A stretch of DNA of 64,000 nucleotides, from contig CAWIDH010000022.1 of the NCBI GenBank assembly GCA_963834855.1, positions 62,001 to 126,000 of the forward strand, given 5' to 3'. Origin of the DNA: DATJKD01 sp963834855 (lineage in GTDB: Bacteria > Pseudomonadota > Gammaproteobacteria > Steroidobacterales > Steroidobacteraceae). Below are positions 44,065 through 53,056 of the stretch, piece by piece. The notes under the pieces are model-generated. The model did not search any database. It worked only from the letters and a program-made list of their open reading frames with translations, and had not been told where the DNA came from. Position 1 is the first letter of the stretch, and every line of letters starts with the position of its first letter. The position numbers and the translations under genes were made by a program.

Positions 44065-45231
44065 ATGGACGCCGCGCCCGTGCCTTCCACCGCCGGCGAC
44101 GCCCACGACCGGTCACCGCCGTTCCGCTTCTACGACAATCGCCAGAAGTACCTGGCGTTCGTCAACACCTGCAACGAGAAGTCCGCGATCGCCCGGCGCG
44201 CGGCCGACGAGCTGCAGCACGTGCGACCGTCGCCCCCGGCGCTGCGCGTCTTCGATGCGGGCATGGGCGACGGCACGGTGCTCGCGGGACTGATGCGGGC
44301 GACGCATCGCCTGCATCGCACCGTGCCGCTGCGGGTCGTCGCCAAGGAGATCAGCCTCGAGGACGTGCGCCTCGGCCTGGAGAAGGTGCCGGATCGACTG
44401 CTCGAGCATCCGGCCACGGTCGTCGTCGTCACCAACCTCAACTACTCGGAGGCGCCGCGGCTCATGCCGCGCGACGTCCACGACGCGGCGGCGCTCAACT
44501 GGCAGGAGGTCGCGCTCGCGGGCACGACCGCGGACGAGTACGCCGAGCAGATCGAGGACCTCGCGCCCGCGCTCGCGCATGGCTGGCAGACGAAAGCGAG
44601 CGAAAAGACCGGCAATCCCGTCTACGTCCGGCCTTCGGTCCTGGTCCTCTTTCGCGAGGATCACCGGTTCCTGCTCGACGACGTGATCCCGAGACCGGGG
44701 CGCAGCTTCGAGGGCTACGACCTCGTGATCGCCTCGCAGCCGTGGCGGGCGCGGATGTCGGCGACGTTCAAGGCGCAGAAGGTGCTCGCACCGCTGGCGC
44801 GGAGCCTCGCGCCCGGCGGACGGCTGCTCGCGATCCAGTCCTGGGGCCGCGACGCCGGGCTCGAGATCGTGCAGCGGCTGTGGCCGGACGAGAGCCCGTT
44901 CCAGGTCGATCGTCACCAGCTGCTCGCGGCGCTGCGCACCGAGCTCGGCCGAGACGCGCGCAACTACACGCTTTCGGCGCGCCCCGACGACAAGGCCATC
45001 TTCCGCTATCACATGCACACCCTGCCGTCGGAGATCGGCGATCGCATCGGCACCTCTACGCTCTTCGCGGCGTGGAACGCCGCCATCTACGTGAACCAGA
45101 TCGAGGACGAGCGCCTGGACGCGGTTCTCGCCAGCAACGCGTACCTCGAGGCGACCCAGGCCGTGCTGCAGAAGCACGGCGGCCTCTGGTTCAACGACGA
45201 GACGTTCGTCGTCGCGAACCGGCGTCCATGA
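44065..45231 (+). CDS. SAM-methyltransferase-like protein of unknown specificity
   Basis: 388 residues. The only family signal is a class I SAM-binding glycine loop, LRVFDAGMGDGTVLAGLMR near 60-80, followed by VVAKEISLEDVRLGLEKVP. The later part (SFEGYDLVIASQPWRARMSATFKAQK, LAPGGRLLAIQSWGRDAGLEI) fits a methyltransferase core; the C-terminal region from about 290 is unfamiliar. No known substrate signature. It is co-directional between a SnoaL-like and a MetF-like gene. Start MDAAPVP at 44065 fits the operon spacing. Confidence 0.65.
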   Translation: MDAAPVPSTAGDAHDRSPPFRFYDNRQKYLAFVNTCNEKSAIARRAADELQHVRPSPPALRVFDAGMGDGTVLAGLMRATHRLHRTVPLRVVAKEISLEDVRLGLEKVPDRLLEHPATVVVVTNLNYSEAPRLMPRDVHDAAALNWQEVALAGTTADEYAEQIEDLAPALAHGWQTKASEKTGNPVYVRPSVLVLFREDHRFLLDDVIPRPGRSFEGYDLVIASQPWRARMSATFKAQKVLAPLARSLAPGGRLLAIQSWGRDAGLEIVQRLWPDESPFQVDRHQLLAALRTELGRDARNYTLSARPDDKAIFRYHMHTLPSEIGDRIGTSTLFAAWNAAIYVNQIEDERLDAVLASNAYLEATQAVLQKHGGLWFNDETFVVANRRP

Positions 45232-45265
45232 AACGGAGCCGGCGACCGTACGAGTCGAGGAGCCG

Positions 45266-46189
45266 GTGACCCTGCCGCGCGCGCCATTGGCCGACGCCGA
45301 GCTCACGCGACGCATCGTTGATTTCGCACGCGACGCGTCGGCGGAAGTGACGCCGAACGACGAGGGACTGATCCCGGCGCTCGCCGCGGAGCTCTGGCCA
45401 GGCACCGTCGTGTACATCGCGCACCCGCCGAGGGCGACGCTCGAGGACGTGGTGAGGACGGCACGGAGCGTGCAAGCGGCGGGTCTCGCGGCATGCCCGC
45501 ACATCGTCGCCCGCCGCATCGAGAGTCGAGAAGCACTGGAGGATGCGTGCGCGAGACTGGGCGAGGCCGGAGTTGAACGAGCGCTCGTCGTCGCGGGCGA
45601 CAACGCCCGGCCGGTGGGCGACTTCGCCTCGGCGCTCGACGTGCTCAAGACGGATGTCCTGGCGACGCACGGCTTGAAGCGCATCGGCGTCGCCGGTCAT
45701 CCCGAAGGCCATCGCGCCATCGGCCAGACGGTCCTCTGGCGTGCACTGATCGAGAAGCAGACGCTCGCCGAGCGGCGTGGACTCGAGATGCACGTCGTGA
45801 CGCAGTTCGGATTCGACCCGGCGGCCGTGGCGAGCTGGGATGCGTGCCTGTCGGAGCACGGCATCAGCCTGCCCGTCCGCGTCGGCATGGCGGGACCGGC
45901 ATCGTTGCCGCAGCTGATCAGTTACGCGATGCAATGCGGAGTAGGCGCATCGCTCCGGGGCGCGCTGCGCAGCATGAACGCCATGCGAAACGTCGCGGGG
46001 CTGGCGATCTCGCCGGACCAGATGCTCACGAGCGTCGCGCGCTACGCGGCGACCGGGGCGACGCACATTGCCGGTGTGCATCTCTATTCGTTCGGCGGCG
46101 CCCTCGCCACCGCCCGGTGGTTGCGGGCGGTCGCCGACGGGCGCTTCGAGTTGAACGCCGACGCCGACGCATTCGCCACGACCGGCTGA
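45266..46189 (+). CDS. MetF-like methylenetetrahydrofolate reductase family protein
   Basis: 307 residues, TIM barrel of the MetF class, GTG start after GAGGAG. The motif GVAGHPEGHRAI matches the conserved folate/FAD loop (PE-x-HP in others); LVVAGDNARPVGDF and TQFGFDPAAVASW are the usual substrate-side strands. The enzyme interconverts 5,10-methylene- and 5-methyl-tetrahydrofolate. Its placement in an operon next to two MetE-like genes, not near methionine genes, suggests a catabolic C1 role. Confidence 0.82.
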   Translation: MTLPRAPLADAELTRRIVDFARDASAEVTPNDEGLIPALAAELWPGTVVYIAHPPRATLEDVVRTARSVQAAGLAACPHIVARRIESREALEDACARLGEAGVERALVVAGDNARPVGDFASALDVLKTDVLATHGLKRIGVAGHPEGHRAIGQTVLWRALIEKQTLAERRGLEMHVVTQFGFDPAAVASWDACLSEHGISLPVRVGMAGPASLPQLISYAMQCGVGASLRGALRSMNAMRNVAGLAISPDQMLTSVARYAATGATHIAGVHLYSFGGALATARWLRAVADGRFELNADADAFATTG

Positions 46190-46304
46190 CGGCGCTCGAT
46201 CGTAAGGGGCGCGGCCGCCCGTTCCGTCGGCTCTATACTCCCGTCCGGGCGCCGAAGCCCTGCTCTTGAACTTGTTCGGCCAGACGTCCCGGTCCTCGAT
46301 CGGC

Positions 46305-48081
46305 ATGATGGGATTTCTCAGGGAACTGCGAGAGCGCAACGTCGATCGCGCGGCGCTCGCGTATGTCGGGGCCGGCTGGCTCATCGCGCAGGGCGGCCAG
46401 CTCCTCGCGGACGCCTACCAGTGGCCGGGCTGGGTGATCCGCGCGCTGCTCGCGGCACTCATGCTCGGTTTCCCCCTGGTGCTGGTGCTCGCCTGGTTCT
46501 TCGAGCTGACCCCGGCGGGCCTCGTCCCGGACCGGCCCGGCGCGCCGGCGTCCGCCGTCCGGCTGCGCACCCGTCGCAAGCTCGACATCGCCATCGCCGC
46601 GCTGGTCGTGGCAGTGCTCGGCTACCTGGCGGCGACCTACGACTGGCGGAAGTCGAGTCCTGGTCCGAAGCCGGCCGCGCCGGTCGCCACCGCGACCCTG
46701 GCGGTGCTGCCCTTCAAGCCGCTCCTCGCCGCAACGCGCGACGAGGCGCTCGAGCTCGGCATGACCGATACGCTGATCGCGCGCTTGAGCAGCATCGAGG
46801 AGGTGACGGTGCGGCCGCTCTCCTCGGTGCGCCGCTACGGCGGGCTCGAGCAGGATGCGCTCGCGGCCGGGCGCGAGCTCGAGGTGGCATCGGTGCTCGA
46901 CGGCAGCATCCAGCGCATGGACGATCGGCTGCGCGTCACCGTGCGGCTGCTGAACGTGGCGGACGGCCGCCAGCTCTGGTCGGCACAGTTCGACGAGCCG
47001 CAGGACGACGTGTTCGCCGTGCAGGATTCGATCGCCGGTCGCGTGATCAGCGCGCTGGCGCTGCGCCTGACGGACACCGACCGCCGGCGGATGGAGCGCT
47101 ACCGCAGCAGCGATGCGGAGGCCAATCATCTCTACGTGCTGGGCCGCGGCCTCTGCGTCTCGCGCTCCGGAACTTCGATCGGGGCATCGAGTATCTCGAG
47201 CAGGCCGTCGCCCGCGACCCCGGCTACGCCCTGTCTGCACGCGGCGCTCGCGGACTGCTACACCATCAAGGCCGTGTTCGCGAGCGAGCCGCCCGTGCCG
47301 CTCCATGCCCGCGCGCGTGATGCCGCCACGCGGGCGCTCGCGCTCGACCCCGATCTGGCGGACGCCCACAGCACGCTCGGACACCTCAAGCAGCGATTCG
47401 ACCTCGACTGGGCGGGCGCGGAGCAGGAGTACCTGCGCGCGATCGCGCTCGACGCGCGCAACGCCACACGCCCACTACCGGCTCGCGCTGCTGCGCGGGT
47501 TCAGCGGCCGGTTCGACGAGGCGCTGGCCGAGATGCAGATTGCACGTCAGCTCGAGCCGCTCTGGGCGCCCGCGGCAGCTAACTACGCGTGGTTGCTGGT
47601 GCTCGCGGGGCGGTACGCGGAAGGCGAGGCCGAGGCGCGACGCGCGATCGAGATCGACCCGGACTTCGCACACTCGCGCAGCGCACTCGGCCGCGCGTTG
47701 CTGGGACAGGGTCGCTACGACGAGGCGCTCGAGGCGTTCCGCGGCCGCAAGGCGCCCAGCCCAGGGAGCTACGCCGACGTCGTCGTCGCGCTGGCGTCGG
47801 CGGGCCGCCTCGACGAGGCGCGGCAGGAGCTCGACCGCATCCTCGCGCTTTCGCGGCAGCGCTACGTCCCGCCATACGACATCGCCATCGGCCATGCTGC
47901 GCTCGGTGACGCGGACTCCGCGCTCGACTGGCTCGACAGATCAGTGGACGAGCGCGGGACGATGCAGTCGATCGGCGTGGACCCGGCGCTGGCCTCGTTG
48001 CGCGAGAACCCGCGATTCAGAGCGATCGTCAAGCGCGCTGGTGTGCCGGACACGGTCTGGTCGGTCGACGAGCGCAGATGA
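46305..48081 (+). CDS. TolB-like/TPR signalling protein with frameshifts
   Basis: About 590 residues when the frames are joined. The N-terminus (GFLRELRERNVDRAALAYVGAGWLI) and two helices match a family of membrane TPR proteins with a TolB-like domain (LAVLPFKPL ... GMTDTLIARL, about 140-260). TPRs follow in three pieces: LALRNFDRGIEYLEQAVARD in one frame, LDPDLADAHSTLGHLKQRF in the original frame, then HYRLALLRGFSGRFDEALAEM to the end. Shifts lie near 47150, 47230 and 47465. No DNA-binding or cyclase domain is present. Function unknown. TTG 46266 is an alternative start. Confidence 0.68.
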
Positions 48082-48170
48082 ACACACTGAATCGTCGCGA
48101 TTTTCTGACGCATAGCGTAGTTGCCGGGGTGTCGGTCTACGTCGCAGCGCCTGGCAGCCGCCGACGATGA
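48078..48170 (+). pseudogene. Truncated Tat signal peptide (molybdenum hydroxylase type)
   Basis: Overlapping the previous stop as ATGA, this frame reads NTLNRRDFLTHSVVAGVSVY and ends after 30 residues. RRDFL followed by a hydrophobic stretch is a Tat leader of the kind seen on isoquinoline-1-oxidoreductase-like large subunits. Everything after the leader is missing; at about 48157 the sequence changes to another fossil on the opposite strand. Confidence 0.5.
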
Positions 48171-48252
48171 TGCCGGGAATGCCTGCCGAGCGCAGCCATG
48201 AGGTGACCGCAGCGACTGCGGCGCCGAGCGACTGCGGCAGCGGATCAGGCAC
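48157..48252 (-). pseudogene. N-terminal fragment of a nucleotidyltransferase gene
   Basis: From a GTG at 48252, overlapping the stop of the small gene upstream, the frame reads LGAAVAAVTSWLRSAGIPG then IIVGG and breaks off into unrelated sequence. An amphipathic helix followed by a beta strand ending in GG is how AbiEii/MNT-type nucleotidyltransferases begin. Only about 32 residues remain. Confidence 0.45.
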
Positions 48253-48472
48253 GGTGGGCGGCGCGGATGCGGGCCCAGCGCTCGCGAACTTCCTCGACCT
48301 CGAGTTCCAGACGCGAGTCGGCGGGAAACAGCGCCCGGGAGGCGAACAGCGCACTGAGCTGCCGGAACTTCTGCTCGAGTGGCGTGGCGCGCAGTTCGGC
48401 TCGTTCGCGGGCTGCCACCGTCCGCCAGCGCTTCAGGTAAGCAGCAGCCTGGGCCGGATCGATTCCGTTCAT
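48245..48472 (-). CDS. Small helical protein, partner of the lost nucleotidyltransferase
   Basis: 75 residues, ATG at 48472. Highly charged and helical (DPAQAAAYLKRWRTVAARERAEL, LEQKFRQLSALFASRALF). I have seen this pattern in small proteins encoded just ahead of nucleotidyltransferase genes, but no function is known to me. The start of the nucleotidyltransferase fragment overlaps its stop. 48473-48583 shows no gene. Confidence 0.6.
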   Translation of the reverse strand: MNGIDPAQAAAYLKRWRTVAARERAELRATPLEQKFRQLSALFASRALFPADSRLELEVEEVRERWARIRAAHRA

Positions 48473-48583
48473 GTTTGCATTCTAGCTCAGAGGCTTCCAC
48501 CACATCCGTGCGGTGGAGCTCGACCACGTGTCCGGTCAAGTTCGATGTGATGGGTGAGGGCCGGCCCGATCTACGGCGTAGGC

Positions 48584-49675
48584 TCATTCCTGACCGTCGG
48601 CACCGGCCCGCTTCACGATTGGCGCACGATGTGAGGGTGACGGCCGGCTGTGGTGCACCGCGGAACTATCTGCGTCCGCCGCCTCGGTGTCGGGTTCTTC
48701 CACGACCCGAAAGCCGGGGCGTAACCGCTCGACCCGCGGCGCCGGATCACGATTCAGCAGCAACCGCATCACGTCCGGCCGTGAGTAGTGACCGACGGGG
48801 TCGGCCGCGGCCTTGGCCAGCGCGATCAATCCAATGTCGATGTCGACGAGCAGCAAGCCTTCCTCCGTCTCGCCAAGCGGCTCGGCCAGCGGGCGGCCGT
48901 CGGGTCCGTACGCGCAGGCGTGACCACCGCCCGGTGACAGCAACGCATGTTTGTCATCGGTGTCGCACAGCAGCTCGACCATCGCTTCGCTGACAACGCC
49001 GCACGGTGCAAGGACGAAGCATTGCCCCTCGGCGGCGTAGAGCTGACTCGCGGCAGTGTTGAGCTCGGGTCCGAGCGCATAGGCGAGCCCGCGATACAGG
49101 CTGAAGCTCGGCCAGGAAGCGACGTGCAGCTGCTCGCCCATCGAGTACATCGCGTATTTCGTCAGCGGTTGCAAGTGCTCCCAGCAGCAGAGCGCCCCGA
49201 GCCGGCCGAGCGTCGTGTCGTGCACGGCAAGATCGCTCCCGTCGCCATCGCCGAACACCGTACGCTCGACGTGGGTGGGCTTGAGCTTGCGCCGCTGCGC
49301 GATCGTGCGGCCCGCATCGTCGATCAGGAGTTGCGATACATAGAGGCTGCCGCCGTCGCGCTCGCTGCATCCCATGACGACGTGGATGCGATGCTCGCGC
49401 GCCGCGTCGGCCAGCCGCCCCGCCTCGGCGCTGCCGAAGACCAGCGAGTGGTCGTGATAGCGCTGCACGAACCGCATGCCCCAGGCCGGCGAGCCGAGCC
49501 AGATCCACCACGGATAGCCGGGGAGCCAGGTCTCGGGGAAGGCGATCAGCTGAGCGCCCGCGCCAGCCGCCTCGCTGATCAGGCGGCACGCCTTTTCGAG
49601 ACCGCCGTCGAGATCGAGAAACACCGGCGCGGCCTGCACGACGGCCGCCTTGAATCTCGGATGCGTGGGTGACAT
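48584..49675 (-). CDS. Nitrilase
   Basis: Hydrolyses nitriles directly to carboxylic acid and ammonia. 363 residues, CN-hydrolase superfamily. Catalytic Glu48 in FPETWLPGYPWWIW, Lys132 in RRKLKPTHVER, Cys164 in LCCWEHLQPL; the WEHLQP context is diagnostic of nitrilase branch 1, not amidases. C-terminal tail is long and hydrophilic, as in spiral-forming nitrilases. It lies downstream of a TonB receptor, an AraC regulator and an aldoxime dehydratase on the same strand; the aldoxime-nitrile pathway is the obvious context. Confidence 0.93.
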   Translation of the reverse strand: MSPTHPRFKAAVVQAAPVFLDLDGGLEKACRLISEAAGAGAQLIAFPETWLPGYPWWIWLGSPAWGMRFVQRYHDHSLVFGSAEAGRLADAAREHRIHVVMGCSERDGGSLYVSQLLIDDAGRTIAQRRKLKPTHVERTVFGDGDGSDLAVHDTTLGRLGALCCWEHLQPLTKYAMYSMGEQLHVASWPSFSLYRGLAYALGPELNTAASQLYAAEGQCFVLAPCGVVSEAMVELLCDTDDKHALLSPGGGHACAYGPDGRPLAEPLGETEEGLLLVDIDIGLIALAKAAADPVGHYSRPDVMRLLLNRDPAPRVERLRPGFRVVEEPDTEAADADSSAVHHSRPSPSHRAPIVKRAGADGQE

Positions 49676-49693
49676 GTCGATCGTTCCTTCGGG

Positions 49694-51931
49694 TCAGAAC
49701 CGCCGCCGCACGGTCACGCCGAATTCGCGCGGCCGGTTGTAGTTCGCCTCGTGAAAGCCGAGGCCGAAGTTCGAATCGCCACTGGTGATGTAGCGCTCAT
49801 CGCCGAGATTGGTGCCGAAGACCGAGGCTTCCCAGGCTTCAGTGGGGCTCGTGTAGCGGATACTGGCGTTCCACAGGTCATAGGCATCCTGGAACAGAAA
49901 CGGCGAGTTCTGCGCGTCGTTGTAGAGATCGTCCGTGTGCGCGTAGTCGACCCGGAATGCGAGCGAGCCCCACGGGATGGGCACCGAGTACTCGGCCGAA
50001 GTGCTCGCGGTCCACTCGGGCGTGTTCGGCAGCCGTGCATCCAGTGTCAGGCTGGCGGCGAGGTCCGTGGTCGGCGGATTGAGGTCGGTGTATTCGGCGT
50101 CCGTGTAACCGAGCGCGAGCGCGAGGTTGAGCCGCGGTGTCGGTACCGCCATCAGCTCGAGCTCTGCGCCGAGGATGTCTGCCGTGCCGGCGTTCTGCGT
50201 CAGGGGCCCGCCACCGACCTCGAACACCTGCACCTGGATGTCCTGGTAGTCCATGAAAAACACGTTTGCATTCAAGCGCAGGCGGTCCTCGGCTCCCTGC
50301 CACTTGAAGCCGGCCTCGTACGAGTCGACGGTCTCCGGATCGAAGGCCAGCGCCTCGTCGCGCGGCACGACGTAGCGGAAGTTGAATCCGCCGCTCTTGA
50401 AGCCTTGCGTGAACGAAGCGTAGTAGAGCGTCGCATCGTTCGGCTCGAACTCGACGGCCAGTCGCCCGGTGGTCTGGTCGAAGCGGGCGCTAACCGTGTC
50501 ATCGGGTATCAGCGGCACCGAAACGCCTGGCGCGGGCCCCGCCGCACCGAACAGGATCCGCTGGAACGGCGTGAAGGTCTTGTCGTCCTCGGTGTAGCGC
50601 AGCCCGCCGGTCAGCCGCCACTGGTCGGTGAGGTGCCAGGTCACCTGTCCATAGACGGCCGCACTGTCGTTGTCGATATCGGCCAGGTTGGTGATGAAGC
50701 CAAGCGATGGGGCGAGCGGCACGAACACGTTATCGGTGCCCTCCTCGGTGAGATAGAAAATCCCGGCCACGTAGTCGAGTCGCTCCACTTCGCCGGTGAA
50801 CGTGAACTCCTGCGTGAACTGCTCGTGATCGTAGTCCGGGTTGCTGGTGTGCGTGATCACTAACGGGGAGTTGTCGGGATCGCGGAAGAACTCGCCGCTG
50901 GTGGTGCGGTAAGCAGTGATCGACTTGATCTCCAGCGCCGCGAGCGACCAGACGAGCGTCAATGCGGCGCCGCCGATGTCGAGGTCGGTGCCGGTCGGCC
51001 CGTCGGCATAGGTCGTATCGGGATCGTGCGTAATGAAGCGCTCGTCGTACGGGATGCCGGCGCCGAAGCCGGGAACGTTGTTATTGGGCGCGTCGAAGAC
51101 GTTGTAGACGATGACGTTGGGGGCCTGGGTGATGCCAGCGAGCACCGAGCCCGCGCTCGCCTCGTCGATCTGCGCGTAGTCGGCCGTGGCATAGACTTCG
51201 AAGCGGTCGCTCGGCGTCCACAGCAGCGAGGCGCGGAACGACTCGCGGTTCTCGTCGCCGAGCGCATCCCCTACCAGCAGCCGGTCGACATAGCCGTCGC
51301 GTTGCTTGCTGCTCGCGGCCAGACGCAGCCCCAGCGTGTCGCCGAGCGGCAGATCGACGGCGGCGCGGACGTCGATGCGGTCGAAATCACCAAGCGTCAG
51401 TTCCGCCAGGCCGCCGAAGTCGTCGCCCGGCCGCTGCGAGGTGATGTTGAGTGCGCCGCCCATCGTGTTTCGGCCGAAGAGCGTTCCTTGCGGGCCGCGC
51501 AGGATCTCGATTCGCTCGATGTCGAGTGTATCGAGCACGCCCCCGACGGAGCGCGACATGTAGACACCGTCGACGTAGGTGCCGACGCCTGGATCGGTGG
51601 TCAGGCCGAAGTCGATCTGGCCGATGCCGCGGATGAAGACCGCCGCGCCGGAGCTCAGGCCGCTGATCGACGTCGTGGTGTCGAAGATGACGTTCGGCGT
51701 GAAGTCTGCGAGCTGCGCGATGTTGCTGAGGTTCCGTCGCTCGATGTCCGCGGCGTCGAACGCCGTGACGGCGATCGGGATGTCCTGCAGATTCTGCGCG
51801 CGCTTCTGCGCGGTAACGATGACTTCTTCGAGCATGCTGCCGCTGGTTTCCTGCGCACCGGCGGCGATCGGCAGCGTCGCGAGCAGTGTCGCGACGATCG
51901 GATAGCCGGAACTGGATGCTGGCCTGAACAT
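49694..51931 (-). CDS. TonB-dependent receptor next to nitrilase
   Basis: 745 residues. Signal peptide ending near GAQE; plug with EEVIVTAQKRAQNLQDIPIAVTAFD and RGPQGTLFGRNTMGGALN; barrel with GFKSGGFNFRYV and terminal FGVTVRRRF. It lies 18 bases upstream of the nitrilase gene and about 150 downstream of an AraC gene, so it probably brings in the nitrile, aldoxime or a precursor. Ligand class cannot be read. Confidence 0.92.
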   Translation of the reverse strand: MFRPASSSGYPIVATLLATLPIAAGAQETSGSMLEEVIVTAQKRAQNLQDIPIAVTAFDAADIERRNLSNIAQLADFTPNVIFDTTTSISGLSSGAAVFIRGIGQIDFGLTTDPGVGTYVDGVYMSRSVGGVLDTLDIERIEILRGPQGTLFGRNTMGGALNITSQRPGDDFGGLAELTLGDFDRIDVRAAVDLPLGDTLGLRLAASSKQRDGYVDRLLVGDALGDENRESFRASLLWTPSDRFEVYATADYAQIDEASAGSVLAGITQAPNVIVYNVFDAPNNNVPGFGAGIPYDERFITHDPDTTYADGPTGTDLDIGGAALTLVWSLAALEIKSITAYRTTSGEFFRDPDNSPLVITHTSNPDYDHEQFTQEFTFTGEVERLDYVAGIFYLTEEGTDNVFVPLAPSLGFITNLADIDNDSAAVYGQVTWHLTDQWRLTGGLRYTEDDKTFTPFQRILFGAAGPAPGVSVPLIPDDTVSARFDQTTGRLAVEFEPNDATLYYASFTQGFKSGGFNFRYVVPRDEALAFDPETVDSYEAGFKWQGAEDRLRLNANVFFMDYQDIQVQVFEVGGGPLTQNAGTADILGAELELMAVPTPRLNLALALGYTDAEYTDLNPPTTDLAASLTLDARLPNTPEWTASTSAEYSVPIPWGSLAFRVDYAHTDDLYNDAQNSPFLFQDAYDLWNASIRYTSPTEAWEASVFGTNLGDERYITSGDSNFGLGFHEANYNRPREFGVTVRRRF

Positions 51932-52078
51932 GAGAGCTCCCCCTCGAGCCGCCTCGGCGGGCCTTTGGACGAGGGTGAGGCTAACGCTGCTGGCGCCGGG
52001 CGACTTGCCCAGGCGGGAACCGATGTTGACTGCGGCAGAACCGCTCGCCTCGCACCGTGCGATCAGGCGGTGGGGAGT

Positions 52079-53029
52079 TCAGTGTCTCAGGTGCGCGCGG
52101 TAGCTGCGCGGGCAATCGCCGAAGCGTGCGCGGAAGGCGCGGCTGAAATGCGACATGTCGTTGAAGCCCCAGCCGAACGCGATATCGCTGATGCTGCGGC
52201 CGGCCAGGCTCGCATTGCCGAGGTCACGTTCGATGCGCGCCAGCCGCTGCTCCCAGATGAATCGCCCGGCCGACGTCCCGGCGCTCTCGAACAGCTTGCT
52301 CAGGTAGCGGGTGCTGATGCCGTGCGCCCGTGCCACCTGCTCAGGCGAGAGTTCCGGATCGCGCAAGTGATCTTCGATGAACATCTTGATGCGCAGCAGC
52401 TGTGCGGCTCGATGCGAGCCCGGCGACACGGGTTGCTGGATCGGCGACTGACCGAACGCGGTGGCGAACACGTCGATCACAGCGTGGGCCATGCGTTCGA
52501 TTTCGTGCGGCAGCAGGGTGGGTGCCTCGCGGGCAACGCTGCGCAACAGCTCCGCGGCCACCCGGCCCATGCCGGTGCTGCCGTTGATGGCGAGCGCGGT
52601 GCAGGTCTCCGCCCGCGCCAGGCGATCGGTCAGAAGCGCGCGCGGCGTCTTCAGCACGAGCTGCGTGAACTCGTCGTCGAACGCGAGCGAGTACCGGCGC
52701 GTGCTGTCATACAGGGCGAAGTCGCCTGGTCCGAGCAACGCGGCGCGGCCGTCCTGCAGCACGCGTCCGTGGCCCGCGAGCTGCAGGCTGACCAGGAAGT
52801 AGTCGTCGCAGGACCTCGCGATCTGCCGTGGCGAGCGCAGCACCAGCTGCTTGTTGGAAGCCACCCGGCTCACGCGGATCGGACCGAGTGTCTGGTCGGC
52901 GATCTCGCCGTGGAAGCGCTCCGCAATGTGCGTGCAGTCGAGCTGCACGAACACGTCGCAGATCATGTCGATCCAGTAGGCGGCCCGCTCACTGGCCGCG
53001 ACATGGCTGGTTGACAACAGAGTGCTCAT
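52079..53029 (-). CDS. AraC-family activator (NitR-like)
   Basis: 316 residues. The N-terminal 200 form the AraC-binding-like domain of the FeaR/NitR type (WIDMICDVFVQLDC, SLQLAGHGRVLQDGRAALLGPGDFALYDSTR), followed by two helix-turn-helices ending in SDIAFGWGFNDMSHFSRAFRARFGDCPRSYR. Regulators of this type switch on nitrilase in Rhodococcus and sit beside aldoxime dehydratase genes. It lies 27 bases after the oxd gene, on the same strand, and ahead of the receptor and nitrilase. The likely inducer is an aldoxime or nitrile. Confidence 0.9.
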   Translation of the reverse strand: MSTLLSTSHVAASERAAYWIDMICDVFVQLDCTHIAERFHGEIADQTLGPIRVSRVASNKQLVLRSPRQIARSCDDYFLVSLQLAGHGRVLQDGRAALLGPGDFALYDSTRRYSLAFDDEFTQLVLKTPRALLTDRLARAETCTALAINGSTGMGRVAAELLRSVAREAPTLLPHEIERMAHAVIDVFATAFGQSPIQQPVSPGSHRAAQLLRIKMFIEDHLRDPELSPEQVARAHGISTRYLSKLFESAGTSAGRFIWEQRLARIERDLGNASLAGRSISDIAFGWGFNDMSHFSRAFRARFGDCPRSYRAHLRH

Positions 53030-53056
53030 CGTCGGCGCTCCGCTATCCGATGGTCC

